DNA from: Bradyrhizobium sp. WSM1743
Lineage (GTDB): Bacteria > Pseudomonadota > Alphaproteobacteria > Rhizobiales > Xanthobacteraceae
Assembly (NCBI RefSeq): GCF_000473065.1
Contig: NZ_AXAZ01000004.1
Coordinates: 124,001 to 188,000 of the forward strand
Length of the DNA stretch: 64,000 nucleotides
Reading direction: 5' to 3'
Shown here: positions 1 through 8,764 of the stretch, in pieces
Layout: each line of letters starts with the position of its first letter
How positions within the stretch are numbered: position 1 is the stretch's first letter
Program-made: the position numbers and the translations under genes
Notes under the pieces: model-generated
The model's database searches: none
Seen by the model: only the letters and a program-made list of their open reading frames with translations
Told to the model about the DNA's origin: nothing

Positions 1-490
1 GCGTCGTGAGGAATTCGACCACCTCGGCAATGTCGAGATAGTCGTAGCGCAGCGCGATGTTGATCTCGTCGAGCACGACCATGCGCAGGTGCGCATCTGA
101 TATCAGCTCCTTGGCCTTCTCCCAGCCGGCGCGCGCAGCGGCGATGTCGCGGGCACGGTCCTGCGTCTCCCAGGTAAAGCCTTCGCCCATGGCGTGGAAC
201 TGGCAGAGGTCGCCGAAATGGCCGGTGAGCAGGCGCCGCTCGCCGGTGTCCCAGGCGCCCTTGATGAACTGTACGACCGCGCAGGGCAGGCCATGGGCGA
301 CGCAGCGCACGATCATGCCGAAAGCGGAGGAGGATTTTCCCTTCCCGGCGCCGGTGTGGACGATGATCAGGCCCTTTTCGTCGCTCTTGGTCGCCATGAT
401 CTTGTCGCGGGCAGCCTTCTTCTTCGCCATTTTCTGGGCGTGCCGGGCGTCGGTTTCCTCGGCTGTTTGGGTGTCCGGTTCAGGCGTCAT
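1..490 (-). CDS. cobO: Cob(I)yrinic acid a,c-diamide adenosyltransferase, 3'-truncated by window edge
   Basis: Transfers the 5'-deoxyadenosyl group of ATP to the cobalt of cob(I)yrinic acid a,c-diamide or later corrinoids in the cytoplasm. About 163 codons are present and the C-terminus lies left of the window; the family is usually about 200 residues. A Lys/Ala-rich N-terminus is followed by the P-loop TGAGKGKS (residues 46-53) and, near the window edge, the conserved DEINIALRYDYLD segment of CobO/BtuR proteins. The ATG is the complement of 488-490. The gene is divergent from the riboswitch-led cob operon, about 50 nt from riboswitch 1. Because the riboswitch lies on the other strand, it cannot directly control this gene's mRNA. 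The family call is secure; only the C-terminus is unseen. Confidence 0.93.
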   Translation of the reverse strand, partial: MTPEPDTQTAEETDARHAQKMAKKKAARDKIMATKSDEKGLIIVHTGAGKGKSSSAFGMIVRCVAHGLPCAVVQFIKGAWDTGERRLLTGHFGDLCQFHAMGEGFTWETQDRARDIAAARAGWEKAKELISDAHLRMVVLDEINIALRYDYLDIAEVVEFLTT

Positions 491-505
491 CGGTACCGGT
501 CCTTC

Positions 506-534
506 TTGACAAGTGGCGGCCACCGGCAAATGGT
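506..534 (+). promoter_or_regulatory. Predicted sigma70-type promoter of the cob operon
   Basis: A perfect TTGACA lies at 506-511, and a weak AT-richer -10 region (AAATGG/AATGGT) lies around 528-534 after a 16-17 nt spacer. Transcription would start near 541, the first base of riboswitch P1. The other two riboswitches have a TTGACN element at the same distance, which strengthens the call. The -10 is poor. Confidence 0.45.
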
Positions 535-538
535 GGCC
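518..538. repeat. Inverted repeat in the cobO/cob-operon divergent promoter region
   Basis: GGCCACC (518-524) and GGTGGCC (532-538) form a perfect 7-bp dyad with a 7-nt centre. It overlaps the likely -10 element of the plus-strand promoter and lies about 30 nt before the cobO start codon. It could be an operator or a hairpin in the cobO leader; the sequence alone does not decide. Confidence 0.4.
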
Positions 539-540
539 CG

Positions 541-736
541 GCGTTGGTTCCTGTCCTATGACAGGCGAAGAGGGAATGCGATAGGGTCCGAATCGGCAAG
601 ATTTGGATCCAAACTGCAGCCGCCCCCGCGACCGTGACCGGAGAGATGCCCGAAGCCACTGATTCCCTTTGGAATCGGGAAGGCGGGGATCGAAGGGCCA
701 AAACCCTGCTCCGCAAGCCGGGAGACCTGCCAGCGC
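541..736 (+). promoter_or_regulatory. Cobalamin riboswitch 1, upstream of the cob operon
   Basis: Contains the conserved B12 aptamer blocks in order: the GAGGGAATGCG block (about 570-580), AGCCGCCCCCGCGACCGTG (618-636), GCCACTG (655-661), GGGAAGGCGG (677-686) and the B12 box AAGCCGGGAGACCTGCC (715-731). P1 can form between GCGTTGG (541-547) and CCAGCGC (730-736) with one G-U pair. It should lower expression of the DUF1636-cobW-cobN operon when adenosylcobalamin is present. A hairpin over the first gene's start region (803-854) is a plausible expression platform. Confidence 0.93.
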
Positions 737-802
737 GGACGAGTTTTGGACCGGCGGACGGGGTGTTCCGCGACGGGGAAACGGCCTCTCAAGTCGGGGT
801 CC

Positions 803-854
803 GTGTGCCTCATCGCCTCCCGCTGTTATCTGGAAGAGGCGATGACCGTCACAC
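803..854 (+). promoter_or_regulatory. Start-codon sequestering hairpin (expression platform candidate of riboswitch 1)
   Basis: TCATCGCCTC (810-819) is perfectly complementary to GAGGCGATGA (836-845), which contains the purine-rich ribosome-binding region and the ATG (842-844) of the first operon gene. The helix can extend across a small internal loop with GTGTG (803-807) pairing to CACAC (850-854). No U-tract follows, so translational control is more likely than termination. Confidence 0.6.
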
Positions 855-1216
855 TTCATGTCTGCATCACCTGCCGTGCCGGCCAGACGCTGGGCGAGGG
901 CGAGACGACACCCGGGAAGCGCCTGCATGGCGCGATCATCGAGGCCGGTGTGCCCGACGGCGTCAATGTGGTTCCCGTCGAATGCCTGTCGGCCTGCAGC
1001 CAGGGCTGCTCGGTCGCGCTGAGCGCACCCGGCCGCTGGTCCTATGTCTATGGCCGCCTGTCGGATGCGAATGCGCGTGACGTGGTCGCAGGCGCTGCGG
1101 CCTATGCGGCCGCGCCGGATGGTATCGTGCCCTGGCGCAGCCGTCCCGAAATCTTCCGCAAGCAGTCGCTTGCCCGCATTCCCCCCATCGCCGTCGTGCC
1201 GGAGGCCGCCGAATGA
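842..1216 (+). CDS. DUF1636 family predicted metal-binding protein
   Basis: A 124-residue cytoplasmic protein of the DUF1636 family, which often sits beside cobalamin or cobalt genes and resembles small thioredoxin-fold [2Fe-2S] ferredoxins. The CxxC pair (CITC, near residue 8) and a second Cys group (CLSACSQGC, near residues 45-55) fit a metal or Fe-S site. Its biochemical role is not established; electron supply or metal handling for CobG or the CobN/CobW step is possible but inferred. The ATG at 842 was chosen over an in-frame upstream start because it follows GAAGAGGCG and because homology begins there. It overlaps cobW by ATGA and is the first gene under riboswitch 1. Confidence 0.85.
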   Translation: MTVTLHVCITCRAGQTLGEGETTPGKRLHGAIIEAGVPDGVNVVPVECLSACSQGCSVALSAPGRWSYVYGRLSDANARDVVAGAAAYAAAPDGIVPWRSRPEIFRKQSLARIPPIAVVPEAAE

Positions 1217-2262
1217 ACTCGCTCGCAAAAGTCCCGGTGACCGTGGTCACGGGGTTCCTCGGCTCCGGCAAGACGACGCTGATCCAGCATCTGCTCAGCA
1301 ATGCGAATGGAAAGAAGCTCGCTGTGCTCGTCAATGAGTTCGGCAGCGAGGGTGTTGACGGCGAGATCCTGAAATCTTGCGCCGATGCGAACTGCCCGGA
1401 AGAGAACATCGTCGAACTCGCCAATGGCTGCATCTGCTGCACCGTCGCCGACGATTTCATTCCGACCATGGAGCAGTTGCTGGCGCGGCCGGTGCGGCCC
1501 GATCACATCCTGATCGAGACCTCTGGCCTTGCCCTGCCAAAGCCGCTGCTGAAGGCGTTCGACTGGCCGGAGATCCGTTCGCGCATCACGGTGGACGGCG
1601 TGATCGCGCTGGCCGATGCCGAGGCCGTCGCGGCCGGCCGCTTCGCGCCAGATCCGGCGGCTGTCGAAGCGCAGCGCGCGGCGGACGAAAGTCTCGACCA
1701 CGAGACGCCGCTGTCGGAGGTGTTTGAGGACCAGATCGCCTGCGCGGACATCGTGCTGCTGACCAAGGCGGATCTTGCGGGCGCGGCGGGAATCGAAGCC
1801 GCCAAGGCGGCGATCACTGCCGAGATGCCGCGCCGCGTGCCGATGCTGCCCGTGACTGACGGCGCGATCGATGCGCGCGTCATCCTCGGCCTCGGCGCGG
1901 CCGCCGAAAACGATCTCGCCGCGCGGCCTTCCCATCACGACGGCGAGGAGGAGCACGAGCATGATGATTTCGCCTCAGTCGTGATCGATCTTCCTGAGGT
2001 GGCGGATATCGATGCGCTGATCGCATCGGTTCAGAAGTTGGCGCGTGAGCAGAACGTGCTGCGCGCAAAGGGGTACATCGCAGTCGCGGGCAAGCCGATG
2101 CGCCTGTTGCTGCAGGCCGTCGGCGAGCGCGTGCGCCACCAGTTCGACAAGCCCTGGGGCGCGGGTCTCAGGCAGTCAAAGCTCGTCGTGATCGGCGAGC
2201 ACGGCGATATCGACGAGGCCGCGATCAGGTCAGGACTCGGTCTTTCAGGATCTGGCATCTGA
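1213..2262 (+). CDS. cobW: Cobalamin biosynthesis GTPase CobW (COG0523)
   Basis: A 349-residue cytoplasmic G3E-family P-loop GTPase thought to act as a cobalt metallochaperone for the aerobic cobaltochelatase. Walker A GFLGSGKT is at residues 14-21, the family's metal-binding CxCC motif (GCICC) at 72-76, and a TKAD guanine-specificity motif is in the middle. A His/Glu/Asp-rich loop (HHDGEEEHEHDD, about 237-248) fits metal binding, and a CobW C-terminal domain follows. It starts in an ATGA overlap with the DUF1636 gene and ends in a TGATG overlap with cobN, which supports a shared role in cobalt insertion. The position next to cobN separates it from zinc-related COG0523 paralogues. Confidence 0.95.
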   Translation: MNSLAKVPVTVVTGFLGSGKTTLIQHLLSNANGKKLAVLVNEFGSEGVDGEILKSCADANCPEENIVELANGCICCTVADDFIPTMEQLLARPVRPDHILIETSGLALPKPLLKAFDWPEIRSRITVDGVIALADAEAVAAGRFAPDPAAVEAQRAADESLDHETPLSEVFEDQIACADIVLLTKADLAGAAGIEAAKAAITAEMPRRVPMLPVTDGAIDARVILGLGAAAENDLAARPSHHDGEEEHEHDDFASVVIDLPEVADIDALIASVQKLAREQNVLRAKGYIAVAGKPMRLLLQAVGERVRHQFDKPWGAGLRQSKLVVIGEHGDIDEAAIRSGLGLSGSGI

Positions 2263-5200
2263 TGCACGTCGTCTTCCGCGAGAGCCATGGTCTTGAGGAG
2301 ACCGCGACGCCAAGAGACATCGGCCAGGACCCGGCCGATCTCGTGGTGCTCTCGTATTCGGATTCCGATCTTGCCGCATTCGCGGCCGGCTGGCGGCGCG
2401 GCTGTGATAGCCTGCCGTCGCTGCGCCTCGCCAATCTCGCGGAGCTGCGTCATCCGTTGTCGGTCGACACCTATATCGAGCGCACGCTGTCGCAGGCGCG
2501 CGGCATCCTGGTGCGCCTGATCGGCGGTGAATCCTATTGGCCGTACGGGCTCGCGGCCCTGCAGCAACTCGCCAAGGATCGCGGCATTGCGCTGGCCGTG
2601 CTGCCGGCCGATGGCCGCGATGACACGCGGCTCGACGCGTATTCGACCCTGCCAGTTTCCACGCTGCGCCGGCTCAAGGTGCTCTGCGACGCCGGCGGCC
2701 CGGTCGCCGCGCAAGCTGCGATTGCACAGCTCGCGCTCGCCTCGGGGCTTTATGCAGGGCCGGTCGTCGGCGAGATGACCGTGCCCGAGATGGGCTTTTA
2801 TGATCCCGCGCGCGGTGTCATTGCTCCGCCTGCCGGTGCCGAGGAGAAGCCGCGCGCGCTGGTGACGTTCTATCGCTCCTATCTCACCGCTGCGGATACC
2901 GGCCCGGTCGATGCCCTGATTGCGGCGCTGCGCGAGAGGGGATTTGATGCTTATGGCGTGTTCCTCACCTCGCTGAAGACCGCAAGCGTCGCCGATTGGT
3001 TGCGCGCGCATCTCGCGCAAAATCCGGCGGCTGCAATCGTCAACGCGACGGCGTTCTCGGCCCTGGGCGACGACGGCACGACGCCGTTCGATGCCGCATC
3101 CTGTCCGGTGTTTCAGGTCGCACTCTCCACGGCGCGGCGCGAGGATTGGGCTACCTCGCTGCGCGGCCTCTCGGCCGGCGATCTCGCGATGCATGTGGTG
3201 CTGCCAGAGGTCGACGGCCGCCTGTTCGCGGGCGTGGTGAGCTTCAAATCGGCCGAGATGCGCGACCCCGATCTGCAATTTTCGCATCTGGCGCACAGGC
3301 CCGATGAGGAGCGCGTGAAAGCCGTCGCCGCGCGTGTCGCGGCCTCGCGGCATCTTGCAGAGAAGCCCGCCAGCGAGAAGCGGCTGGCGATCGTGCTCTC
3401 GAACTATCCGGGACGTCCGCACCAGATCGCGCATGCGGTTGGTCTCGATGCGCTTGCCTCGGTCGAAGCCCTGGTATCCGATCTCGCGGAAGCGGGATTC
3501 GAGGTTGCGCCGGTCGACGCGCTCGGCGAAACGCTACTGAGGCAGCAGCTCACCTGGAGTTTTGCCGAGTACCGTGCGGCGCTCGCGCGCCTTCCGCAAG
3601 TCTTGCAGGACGATCTCGCGCAAGCCTGGGGCGCGCCAGAGAATGATCCGAGCTGCCGCGATGGCGCGTTCCACTTCGCCGCGATTGAGTGCGGCCGCTC
3701 GATCATCGCGGTCCAGCCGGAGCGCGGCGAGACCGCTACGCGCGATGCCGACTATCACGATCTAGCTCGTACGCCGCGACACGCTTATGTCGCGTTCTAT
3801 CTCTGGCTCCGGGCGCAGGGCAGCGATGCCGTCGTGCACATGGGCGCGCATGGCACGCTGGAATGGCTGCCCGGCAAATCCGTGGCGCTGTCGCAAGCGT
3901 GCTGGCCCGAAGCTTTGATCGGCGATCTCCCTGTCATCTATCCCTTCATCGTCAACGATCCCGGCGAGGCCGCACAGGCCAAGCGGCGCATCGGCGCGGT
4001 GACGATCGGCCATTTGCCGCCGCCGCTGGAAACATCCACGGTGCCGGAAGGGCTGCGCCGGCTTGAGCGCTTGCTCGACGAATATTCGACCGCCGACGGC
4101 CTCGATCCCGCCCGCCGCCAGCGGCTGATCGCGGCGATCCGTGATGAGGCGCGTGCCGCGGGCCTCGAAGAGGATCTCGGTCTCGATGCATCGGCCGCGC
4201 CGGCCGAAGCGATCCCGCGGATCGACCGCTTCGTCTGCGATCTCAAGGAAAGCCAGTTCGGCGACGGCCTGCACGTGTTCGGCCGCGGCGCCTGCGGCGA
4301 GGCGGAGCGGGAAGCGCTGCGTGCGGCGCTCGCGGGACAGCGCGTTGTGCCGGGGCCGTCGGGCTCGCCCTATCGCGGGCGACAGGACGTGCTGCCGACC
4401 GGGCGCAATCTCTTCGCCGTCGATCCGCGCGCGGTGCCGACGCCGTCCGCGCATGCGCAAGGCATCAAGCTTGCCGAGGAGCTGCTGCGCCGCCATTTGC
4501 AGGATCACGGCGATTGGCCGAAGGGCCTCGTCGTCGATCTCTGGGGTTCGGCGACGATGCGCACCGCAGGCGAAGAGTTTGCAATGGCGCTGCATCTGGC
4601 CGGCCTCGCGCCGCGCTGGGATTACGCCTCCGGCCGCGTCATCGGCTACGACATCATCCCGCCGGCCGAGCTCGGCCGTCCGCGCATCGACGTCACGCTG
4701 CGCGTATCCGGCCTGTTCCGCGATGTCTTCGCAGGCCTTGCGCAATTGTTCGAAGCCGCCTCCGAGGCGCTCGCGGCGCGCGAAGAGGAGGGCGATGAGA
4801 ATCCATATCGCCACCGCACCTCCCGCGTGTTCGCGCCGCGGCCTGGACAATACGGCGTCGGCCTTTCGGCGATCCCGGATGCCTTCACGCCGGAGACGCG
4901 CGAGGCCGCCGGCGAGGCGTGGTTGTCGGCATCGTCCTGGGCATTCTCAGTGGATGGTACAATGCAGCCGGATCGCGCAGGCATCGAATCGCGGCTCACG
5001 TCCGCAGACGTTTTTGTCCATATCCAGGACCTACCCGAAACCGATTTGCTGCTCGCCGCCGACTACGCCGCGCATGAAGCAGGCGTCGCCGCGGCTGCAG
5101 CTCACCTCGGTGCAGGCGCGCCGTCTCTCTATCATCTCGACGCGACGCGTCCCGACCAGCCGCATGCGCGCACGCTGACCGAGGAGATCTCGCGCGTGGT

Positions 5201-5510
5201 CCGCGCACGCGCGGCTAATCCAGCCTGGATCGCCGGCATGATGCGTCACGGTTTTCGCGGCGCCGCCGAGATCACCGCGACGCTGGAGCACATGGCCGCC
5301 TTCGCGCATCTCGCCGCCGCCGTGCCGCCGCACTTGTTCGACCTCTATTACGATGCGACGCTCGGCAGCGAGGATGTCCGCGCCTTCATGGCCCGCGAAA
5401 ATCCGTCTGCGCTCGCCGCGATGGAGACCTGCTTCGCCCGTCTGCATGAAGCTTCACTCTGGCGAACCCGCCGCAATTCGATCGCGGCGGCGCTGCGGGA
5501 GGCCTCATGA
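2262..5510 (+). CDS. cobN: Aerobic cobaltochelatase subunit CobN
   Basis: The large subunit (1082 residues) of the ATP-dependent cobaltochelatase that inserts Co(II) into hydrogenobyrinic acid a,c-diamide in the aerobic pathway. It shares the CobN/magnesium-chelatase BchH fold; the conserved HMGAHGTLEWLPGK block lies near residue 525. It is shorter than the roughly 1270-residue Pseudomonas denitrificans enzyme but aligns with family features from start to end, and the reading frame is intact. The CobS and CobT AAA+ partners are not in this window and must be encoded elsewhere. The start overlaps the cobW stop (TGATG) and the end overlaps cobG (ATGA), so translation is probably coupled. Confidence 0.95.
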   Translation: MHVVFRESHGLEETATPRDIGQDPADLVVLSYSDSDLAAFAAGWRRGCDSLPSLRLANLAELRHPLSVDTYIERTLSQARGILVRLIGGESYWPYGLAALQQLAKDRGIALAVLPADGRDDTRLDAYSTLPVSTLRRLKVLCDAGGPVAAQAAIAQLALASGLYAGPVVGEMTVPEMGFYDPARGVIAPPAGAEEKPRALVTFYRSYLTAADTGPVDALIAALRERGFDAYGVFLTSLKTASVADWLRAHLAQNPAAAIVNATAFSALGDDGTTPFDAASCPVFQVALSTARREDWATSLRGLSAGDLAMHVVLPEVDGRLFAGVVSFKSAEMRDPDLQFSHLAHRPDEERVKAVAARVAASRHLAEKPASEKRLAIVLSNYPGRPHQIAHAVGLDALASVEALVSDLAEAGFEVAPVDALGETLLRQQLTWSFAEYRAALARLPQVLQDDLAQAWGAPENDPSCRDGAFHFAAIECGRSIIAVQPERGETATRDADYHDLARTPRHAYVAFYLWLRAQGSDAVVHMGAHGTLEWLPGKSVALSQACWPEALIGDLPVIYPFIVNDPGEAAQAKRRIGAVTIGHLPPPLETSTVPEGLRRLERLLDEYSTADGLDPARRQRLIAAIRDEARAAGLEEDLGLDASAAPAEAIPRIDRFVCDLKESQFGDGLHVFGRGACGEAEREALRAALAGQRVVPGPSGSPYRGRQDVLPTGRNLFAVDPRAVPTPSAHAQGIKLAEELLRRHLQDHGDWPKGLVVDLWGSATMRTAGEEFAMALHLAGLAPRWDYASGRVIGYDIIPPAELGRPRIDVTLRVSGLFRDVFAGLAQLFEAASEALAAREEEGDENPYRHRTSRVFAPRPGQYGVGLSAIPDAFTPETREAAGEAWLSASSWAFSVDGTMQPDRAGIESRLTSADVFVHIQDLPETDLLLAADYAAHEAGVAAAAAHLGAGAPSLYHLDATRPDQPHARTLTEEISRVVRARAANPAWIAGMMRHGFRGAAEITATLEHMAAFAHLAAAVPPHLFDLYYDATLGSEDVRAFMARENPSALAAMETCFARLHEASLWRTRRNSIAAALREAS

Positions 5511-6670
5511 GCGCGTCTGCGGTCAAGGGCTGGTGTCCCGGCGCGCTTCGCCCGATGCAATCGGGCGACGGGCTCGTGGTGCGCGTGCGTCCGTTTGGCG
5601 GGCGTCTTGAAGCACCACAAATCTCCGGGCTTGCGGAACTCGCCGAGCGCTTCGGCAATGGCCTGATCGACGTCACGAGCCGGGCCAATCTGCAAATCAG
5701 GGGCGTCAAGGAGGAGGGCCATCGGCCGCTGCTCGACGGCCTTGCACGACTGGCGTTGCTCGATCCCGACGCCGATATCGAAGCCAGGCGCAACATTCTG
5801 GTGACGCCGTTCTGGAGCAGCGGCGACGAAACGCAGTCGCTGGCCGCGGAGCTCGAGGAGGCGCTCGCCGATTCCGGCCTCGCGCTTCCGACCAAATTCG
5901 GCTTCGCCATTGATGACGGGCGATCGCGCGTTCTGGCCGGCGATTCCGCCGACATCCGCATCGAGCGCGATCGCTCGGGCCGTCTCCTGGTGCGGGCCGA
6001 CGGCGCAAGGCTCGGCTGCTGCGTCGAACGCGGACAGGTCGTGAGCGCCGCGCTGGCGCTCGCAAGCTGGTTCCTCATCTCCGGCGGCGCGAGGGGCGGG
6101 CGAGGGCGCATGGCAGCCCACGTCGCATCCGGCCCGGCGTTGCCTCAATCGCTGCGCGGCGAGACCGAGCCGGCGCCCGTGATGGCCGCGGCGCGGCCCG
6201 GGCACTATCCGCAAGGCGCGATGGTCGGCGTCGCGTTCGGGCAGATGCTGAACGCGACGCTCCATCAGTTCTCAGATTGCGGACATGCACTGCGCATGAC
6301 ACCCTGGCGGATGGTGCTCAGTGAGGGCAAGCGCGAGATGCCGAGCGGGACGGGCCTCATCACCGAGCCGCATGATCCGGCGCTGCGCGTCATCGCCTGC
6401 AGCGGCGCGCCGCGCTGCCGGGAAGCCCATGCCGATACGCGTGCGCTCGCAGCAGCGCTCGCGCCGCGCATGGCCGCCGATGCGCGGCTCCACATCTCCG
6501 GCTGCGGCAAGGGCTGCGCCCATTCCGGCACGGCTGCGGTCACGCTGATTGCGACGCGCGCCGGGTTCGATCTCGTCCGCGACGGCTCGACCCGCGACGC
6601 GCCGGTCCTGCGCGCGCTGAACGGCGCCGACATCGTCAGCGATCCCTCCATCCTGGTCGGAGGGAACTGA
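5507..6670 (+). CDS. cobG: Precorrin-3B synthase
   Basis: A 387-residue Fe-S mono-oxygenase that uses O2 to convert precorrin-3A into precorrin-3B, the step that defines the aerobic B12 pathway. It belongs to the nitrite/sulfite reductase ferredoxin-like family. The N-terminal half carries WCPGALRPMQSGDG and a TSRANLQIRG motif; the C-terminal half has the [4Fe-4S] cysteines in CSGAPRC and SGCGKGC, about 35 residues apart, as in siroheme reductases. It starts in an ATGA overlap with cobN and ends in a TGATG overlap with cobH. Its presence implies that the host makes B12 under oxic conditions. Confidence 0.95.
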   Translation: MSASAVKGWCPGALRPMQSGDGLVVRVRPFGGRLEAPQISGLAELAERFGNGLIDVTSRANLQIRGVKEEGHRPLLDGLARLALLDPDADIEARRNILVTPFWSSGDETQSLAAELEEALADSGLALPTKFGFAIDDGRSRVLAGDSADIRIERDRSGRLLVRADGARLGCCVERGQVVSAALALASWFLISGGARGGRGRMAAHVASGPALPQSLRGETEPAPVMAAARPGHYPQGAMVGVAFGQMLNATLHQFSDCGHALRMTPWRMVLSEGKREMPSGTGLITEPHDPALRVIACSGAPRCREAHADTRALAAALAPRMAADARLHISGCGKGCAHSGTAAVTLIATRAGFDLVRDGSTRDAPVLRALNGADIVSDPSILVGGN

Positions 6671-7299
6671 TGCCGCACACCTACGAGACCGATGGCGCGG
6701 CGATCTACCGGCAATCCTTCGCCACCATCCGGGCCGAGGCCGATCTTGCGCGCTTCACGCGGGACGAGGAGCAGGTGGTCGTGCGGATGATCCATGCCGC
6801 CGGCATGGTCGGCCTGGAAGCGCATATCCGCTTCACGCCTGATATGGCGGCTGCCGCGCGCACGGCTTTGCAGAAGGGCGCGCCGATCCTGTGCGACGCG
6901 CGCATGGTCTCCGAAGGCATTACGCGCGCGAGATTGCCCGCGGCCAATGCCGTGATCTGCACGCTCGGCGATCCCGCCGTGCCCGGGCTGGCGCAGTCCA
7001 TGCGCAACACGCGCTCGGCTGCCGCGCTGGAGCTCTGGAGGCCGCATCTTGATGGCGCGATCGTCGCGATCGGCAATGCACCGACCGCGCTGTTTCATCT
7101 GCTCAACATGCTGGAGGATCGCGACTGTCCGCGGCCTGCGGCGATCATCGGCTGTCCCGTCGGCTTCGTCGGCGCCGCCGAATCCAAGGCCGCGCTGATG
7201 GCCGATCCGCCGGCGCCCGCGCTGACGGTCGAGGGCCGCCTCGGCGGCTCCGCGATCACGGTCGCTGCCGTGAACGCGCTGGCGAGCCGGAGCGAATAG
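6670..7299 (+). CDS. cobH: Precorrin-8X methylmutase
   Basis: A 209-residue cytoplasmic enzyme that moves the C-11 methyl group of precorrin-8X to C-12, giving hydrogenobyrinic acid. His42 in the RMIHAAGMVG motif corresponds to the catalytic histidine of the family. The substrate-binding region with CDARMVSEGITR and the C-terminal GCPVGFVGAAESK segment are intact. The length is typical (about 210). The start codon overlaps the cobG stop (TGATG) and cobI follows 2 nt after the stop. Confidence 0.95.
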   Translation: MPHTYETDGAAIYRQSFATIRAEADLARFTRDEEQVVVRMIHAAGMVGLEAHIRFTPDMAAAARTALQKGAPILCDARMVSEGITRARLPAANAVICTLGDPAVPGLAQSMRNTRSAAALELWRPHLDGAIVAIGNAPTALFHLLNMLEDRDCPRPAAIIGCPVGFVGAAESKAALMADPPAPALTVEGRLGGSAITVAAVNALASRSE

Positions 7300-7301
7300 T
7301 C

Positions 7302-8033
7302 ATGGGGCGCATCATTTGCTGCGGTCTCGGCCCAGGCGATCCTGATTTGATGAGCGTGCGCGCCGATCGCACCGTGCGCGGCGCGCAGCATGTTGCTTAT
7401 TTCCGCAAGAAGGGCAGGCCGGGTCAGGCGCGACGCATCGTCGAGGGCATGCTCGCTGCCGGCGTCACTGAATATCCCATGGAATATCCTGTCACGACCG
7501 AGATCGCCTTCGACAGTCCTGACTACGTGCAACTGCTCGCCGGCTTCTACGACGAATGGGCCGAGCGCCTGGCGCGCCTTTCGCGCGCGGTCGACGTCGT
7601 CGTGCTCTGCGAGGGCGATCCTTACTTCTATGGCTCCTTCATGCATCTGCACACGCGCCTGCAGGGCCGCGTTGAGATCGAGGTGATCGCCGGCATTCCC
7701 GGGATGGTCGGCTGCTGGAACGGCGTCGGACAGCCGATCGCCCTCGGCGACGACGTCACGACCGTGCTGATGGGCACCTTGGCCGAAGACGAGCTCGAGC
7801 GGCGCATGCGCGATTCCGATGCGCTCGTCGTCATGAAGACCGGCCGCAATCTCGCGAAGGTGCGCCGCGCGCTTCGCTCCGCGGGCCGGCTGGACGACGC
7901 CTGGCTGGTCGAGCGCGGTACCATGCCGGGCGAGCGCGTGGCGCGGCTCGCCGAGATCGATGCGGCCGACTGTCCTTACTTCGCGATCGTGCTCGTGCAC
8001 GGCAAAGGCCGGCATCTGGACGCGGCCGAATGA
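7302..8033 (+). CDS. cobI: Precorrin-2 C20-methyltransferase
   Basis: A 243-residue SAM-dependent methyltransferase of the tetrapyrrole methylase family that methylates precorrin-2 at C-20, giving precorrin-3A. The N-terminal CGLGPGDPDL loop, the VLCEGDPYFYGSF motif and the VIAGIPGMVGCWN motif are the usual SAM- and substrate-binding elements. The length fits the family (about 240). It starts 2 nt after cobH and overlaps cobJ by ATGA. Distinguishing the C20 enzyme from other methylases rests on the CobI-like sequence and gene order. Confidence 0.93.
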   Translation: MGRIICCGLGPGDPDLMSVRADRTVRGAQHVAYFRKKGRPGQARRIVEGMLAAGVTEYPMEYPVTTEIAFDSPDYVQLLAGFYDEWAERLARLSRAVDVVVLCEGDPYFYGSFMHLHTRLQGRVEIEVIAGIPGMVGCWNGVGQPIALGDDVTTVLMGTLAEDELERRMRDSDALVVMKTGRNLAKVRRALRSAGRLDDAWLVERGTMPGERVARLAEIDAADCPYFAIVLVHGKGRHLDAAE

Positions 8034-8764
8034 CGGGCACCCTGACCATCGCCGGCCTTGGCCCGGGCAGCGAGACGCTGGTGACGCCGGAAGTCTCGGC
8101 CGCGCTTGCGACGGCGACGGACATTTTGGGCTACGCACCCTATGTCGCACGCGTGCCGGCGCGGCCTGGGCTCACACTGCATCCCTCCGATAATCGCGAA
8201 GAGCTGCAGCGCGCGAGCGAGGCTTTGCGGCTCGCCGCCGACGGCGGGCAGGTCGTCGTCGTGTCCTCCGGTGATCCCGGCGTGTTCGCGATGGCGTCCG
8301 CCGTGTTCGAGGCGCTCGAACAGGCGCCGCAATATCGCAAGCTTCCGATCCGTGTGCTGCCGGGCATCACGGCGATGCTGGCGGCGGCTGCACGCGCCGG
8401 GGCGCCGCTCGGCCATGATTTTTGCGCGATCAATCTTTCCGACAATCTCAAGCCCTGGACGGTGATCGAGAAGCGCCTCCGCCTTGCGGCGCAAGCCGAT
8501 TTTGCCATCGCGATGTACAATCCGCGCTCGGCGAGCCGGCCGGAAGGCTTTGGCCGCGCGCTGGCGCTGCTGAAGGAAGCCGGCTGCGGCGAGCGCTTCG
8601 TGATCTTCGCCCACGCGATCAGTACGCCCAATGAAAAGATCGAGACCGTCACGCTGAACGAGGCGCGGCCCGAGATGGCCGACATGCGCACGCTGGTGAT
8701 CGTCGGCAACTCGCAGACGCGCCGCGTCGGCCGCTGGATCTATGCACCGAGGCAGGTCCGATGA
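8030..8764 (+). CDS. cobJ: Precorrin-3B C17-methyltransferase
   Basis: A 244-residue tetrapyrrole methylase that methylates C-17 of precorrin-3B with ring contraction, giving precorrin-4. The GLGPGSETLVTPE loop near the N-terminus, the VVVSSGDPGVFAMA motif and the VLPGITAMLAAAARAGAPLG motif are characteristic of CobJ/CbiH. It is a single domain, without the CobE/CbiG-like fusion found in some bacteria. It starts inside the cobI stop (ATGA). Its 3' end overlaps the 3' end of the opposite-strand cobK by 25 nt, so the two mRNAs are complementary there. Confidence 0.94.
   Translation: MTGTLTIAGLGPGSETLVTPEVSAALATATDILGYAPYVARVPARPGLTLHPSDNREELQRASEALRLAADGGQVVVVSSGDPGVFAMASAVFEALEQAPQYRKLPIRVLPGITAMLAAAARAGAPLGHDFCAINLSDNLKPWTVIEKRLRLAAQADFAIAMYNPRSASRPEGFGRALALLKEAGCGERFVIFAHAISTPNEKIETVTLNEARPEMADMRTLVIVGNSQTRRVGRWIYAPRQVR

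Noticed and set aside
57-637. Plus-strand open frames over the left edge
   Set aside because: They are shadows of minus-strand cobO, which shows a clear P-loop and DEIN motif on the other strand.
2031-3434. 467-residue minus-strand open frame within cobW/cobN
   Set aside because: An artefact of high GC third positions; the forward genes are strongly conserved.
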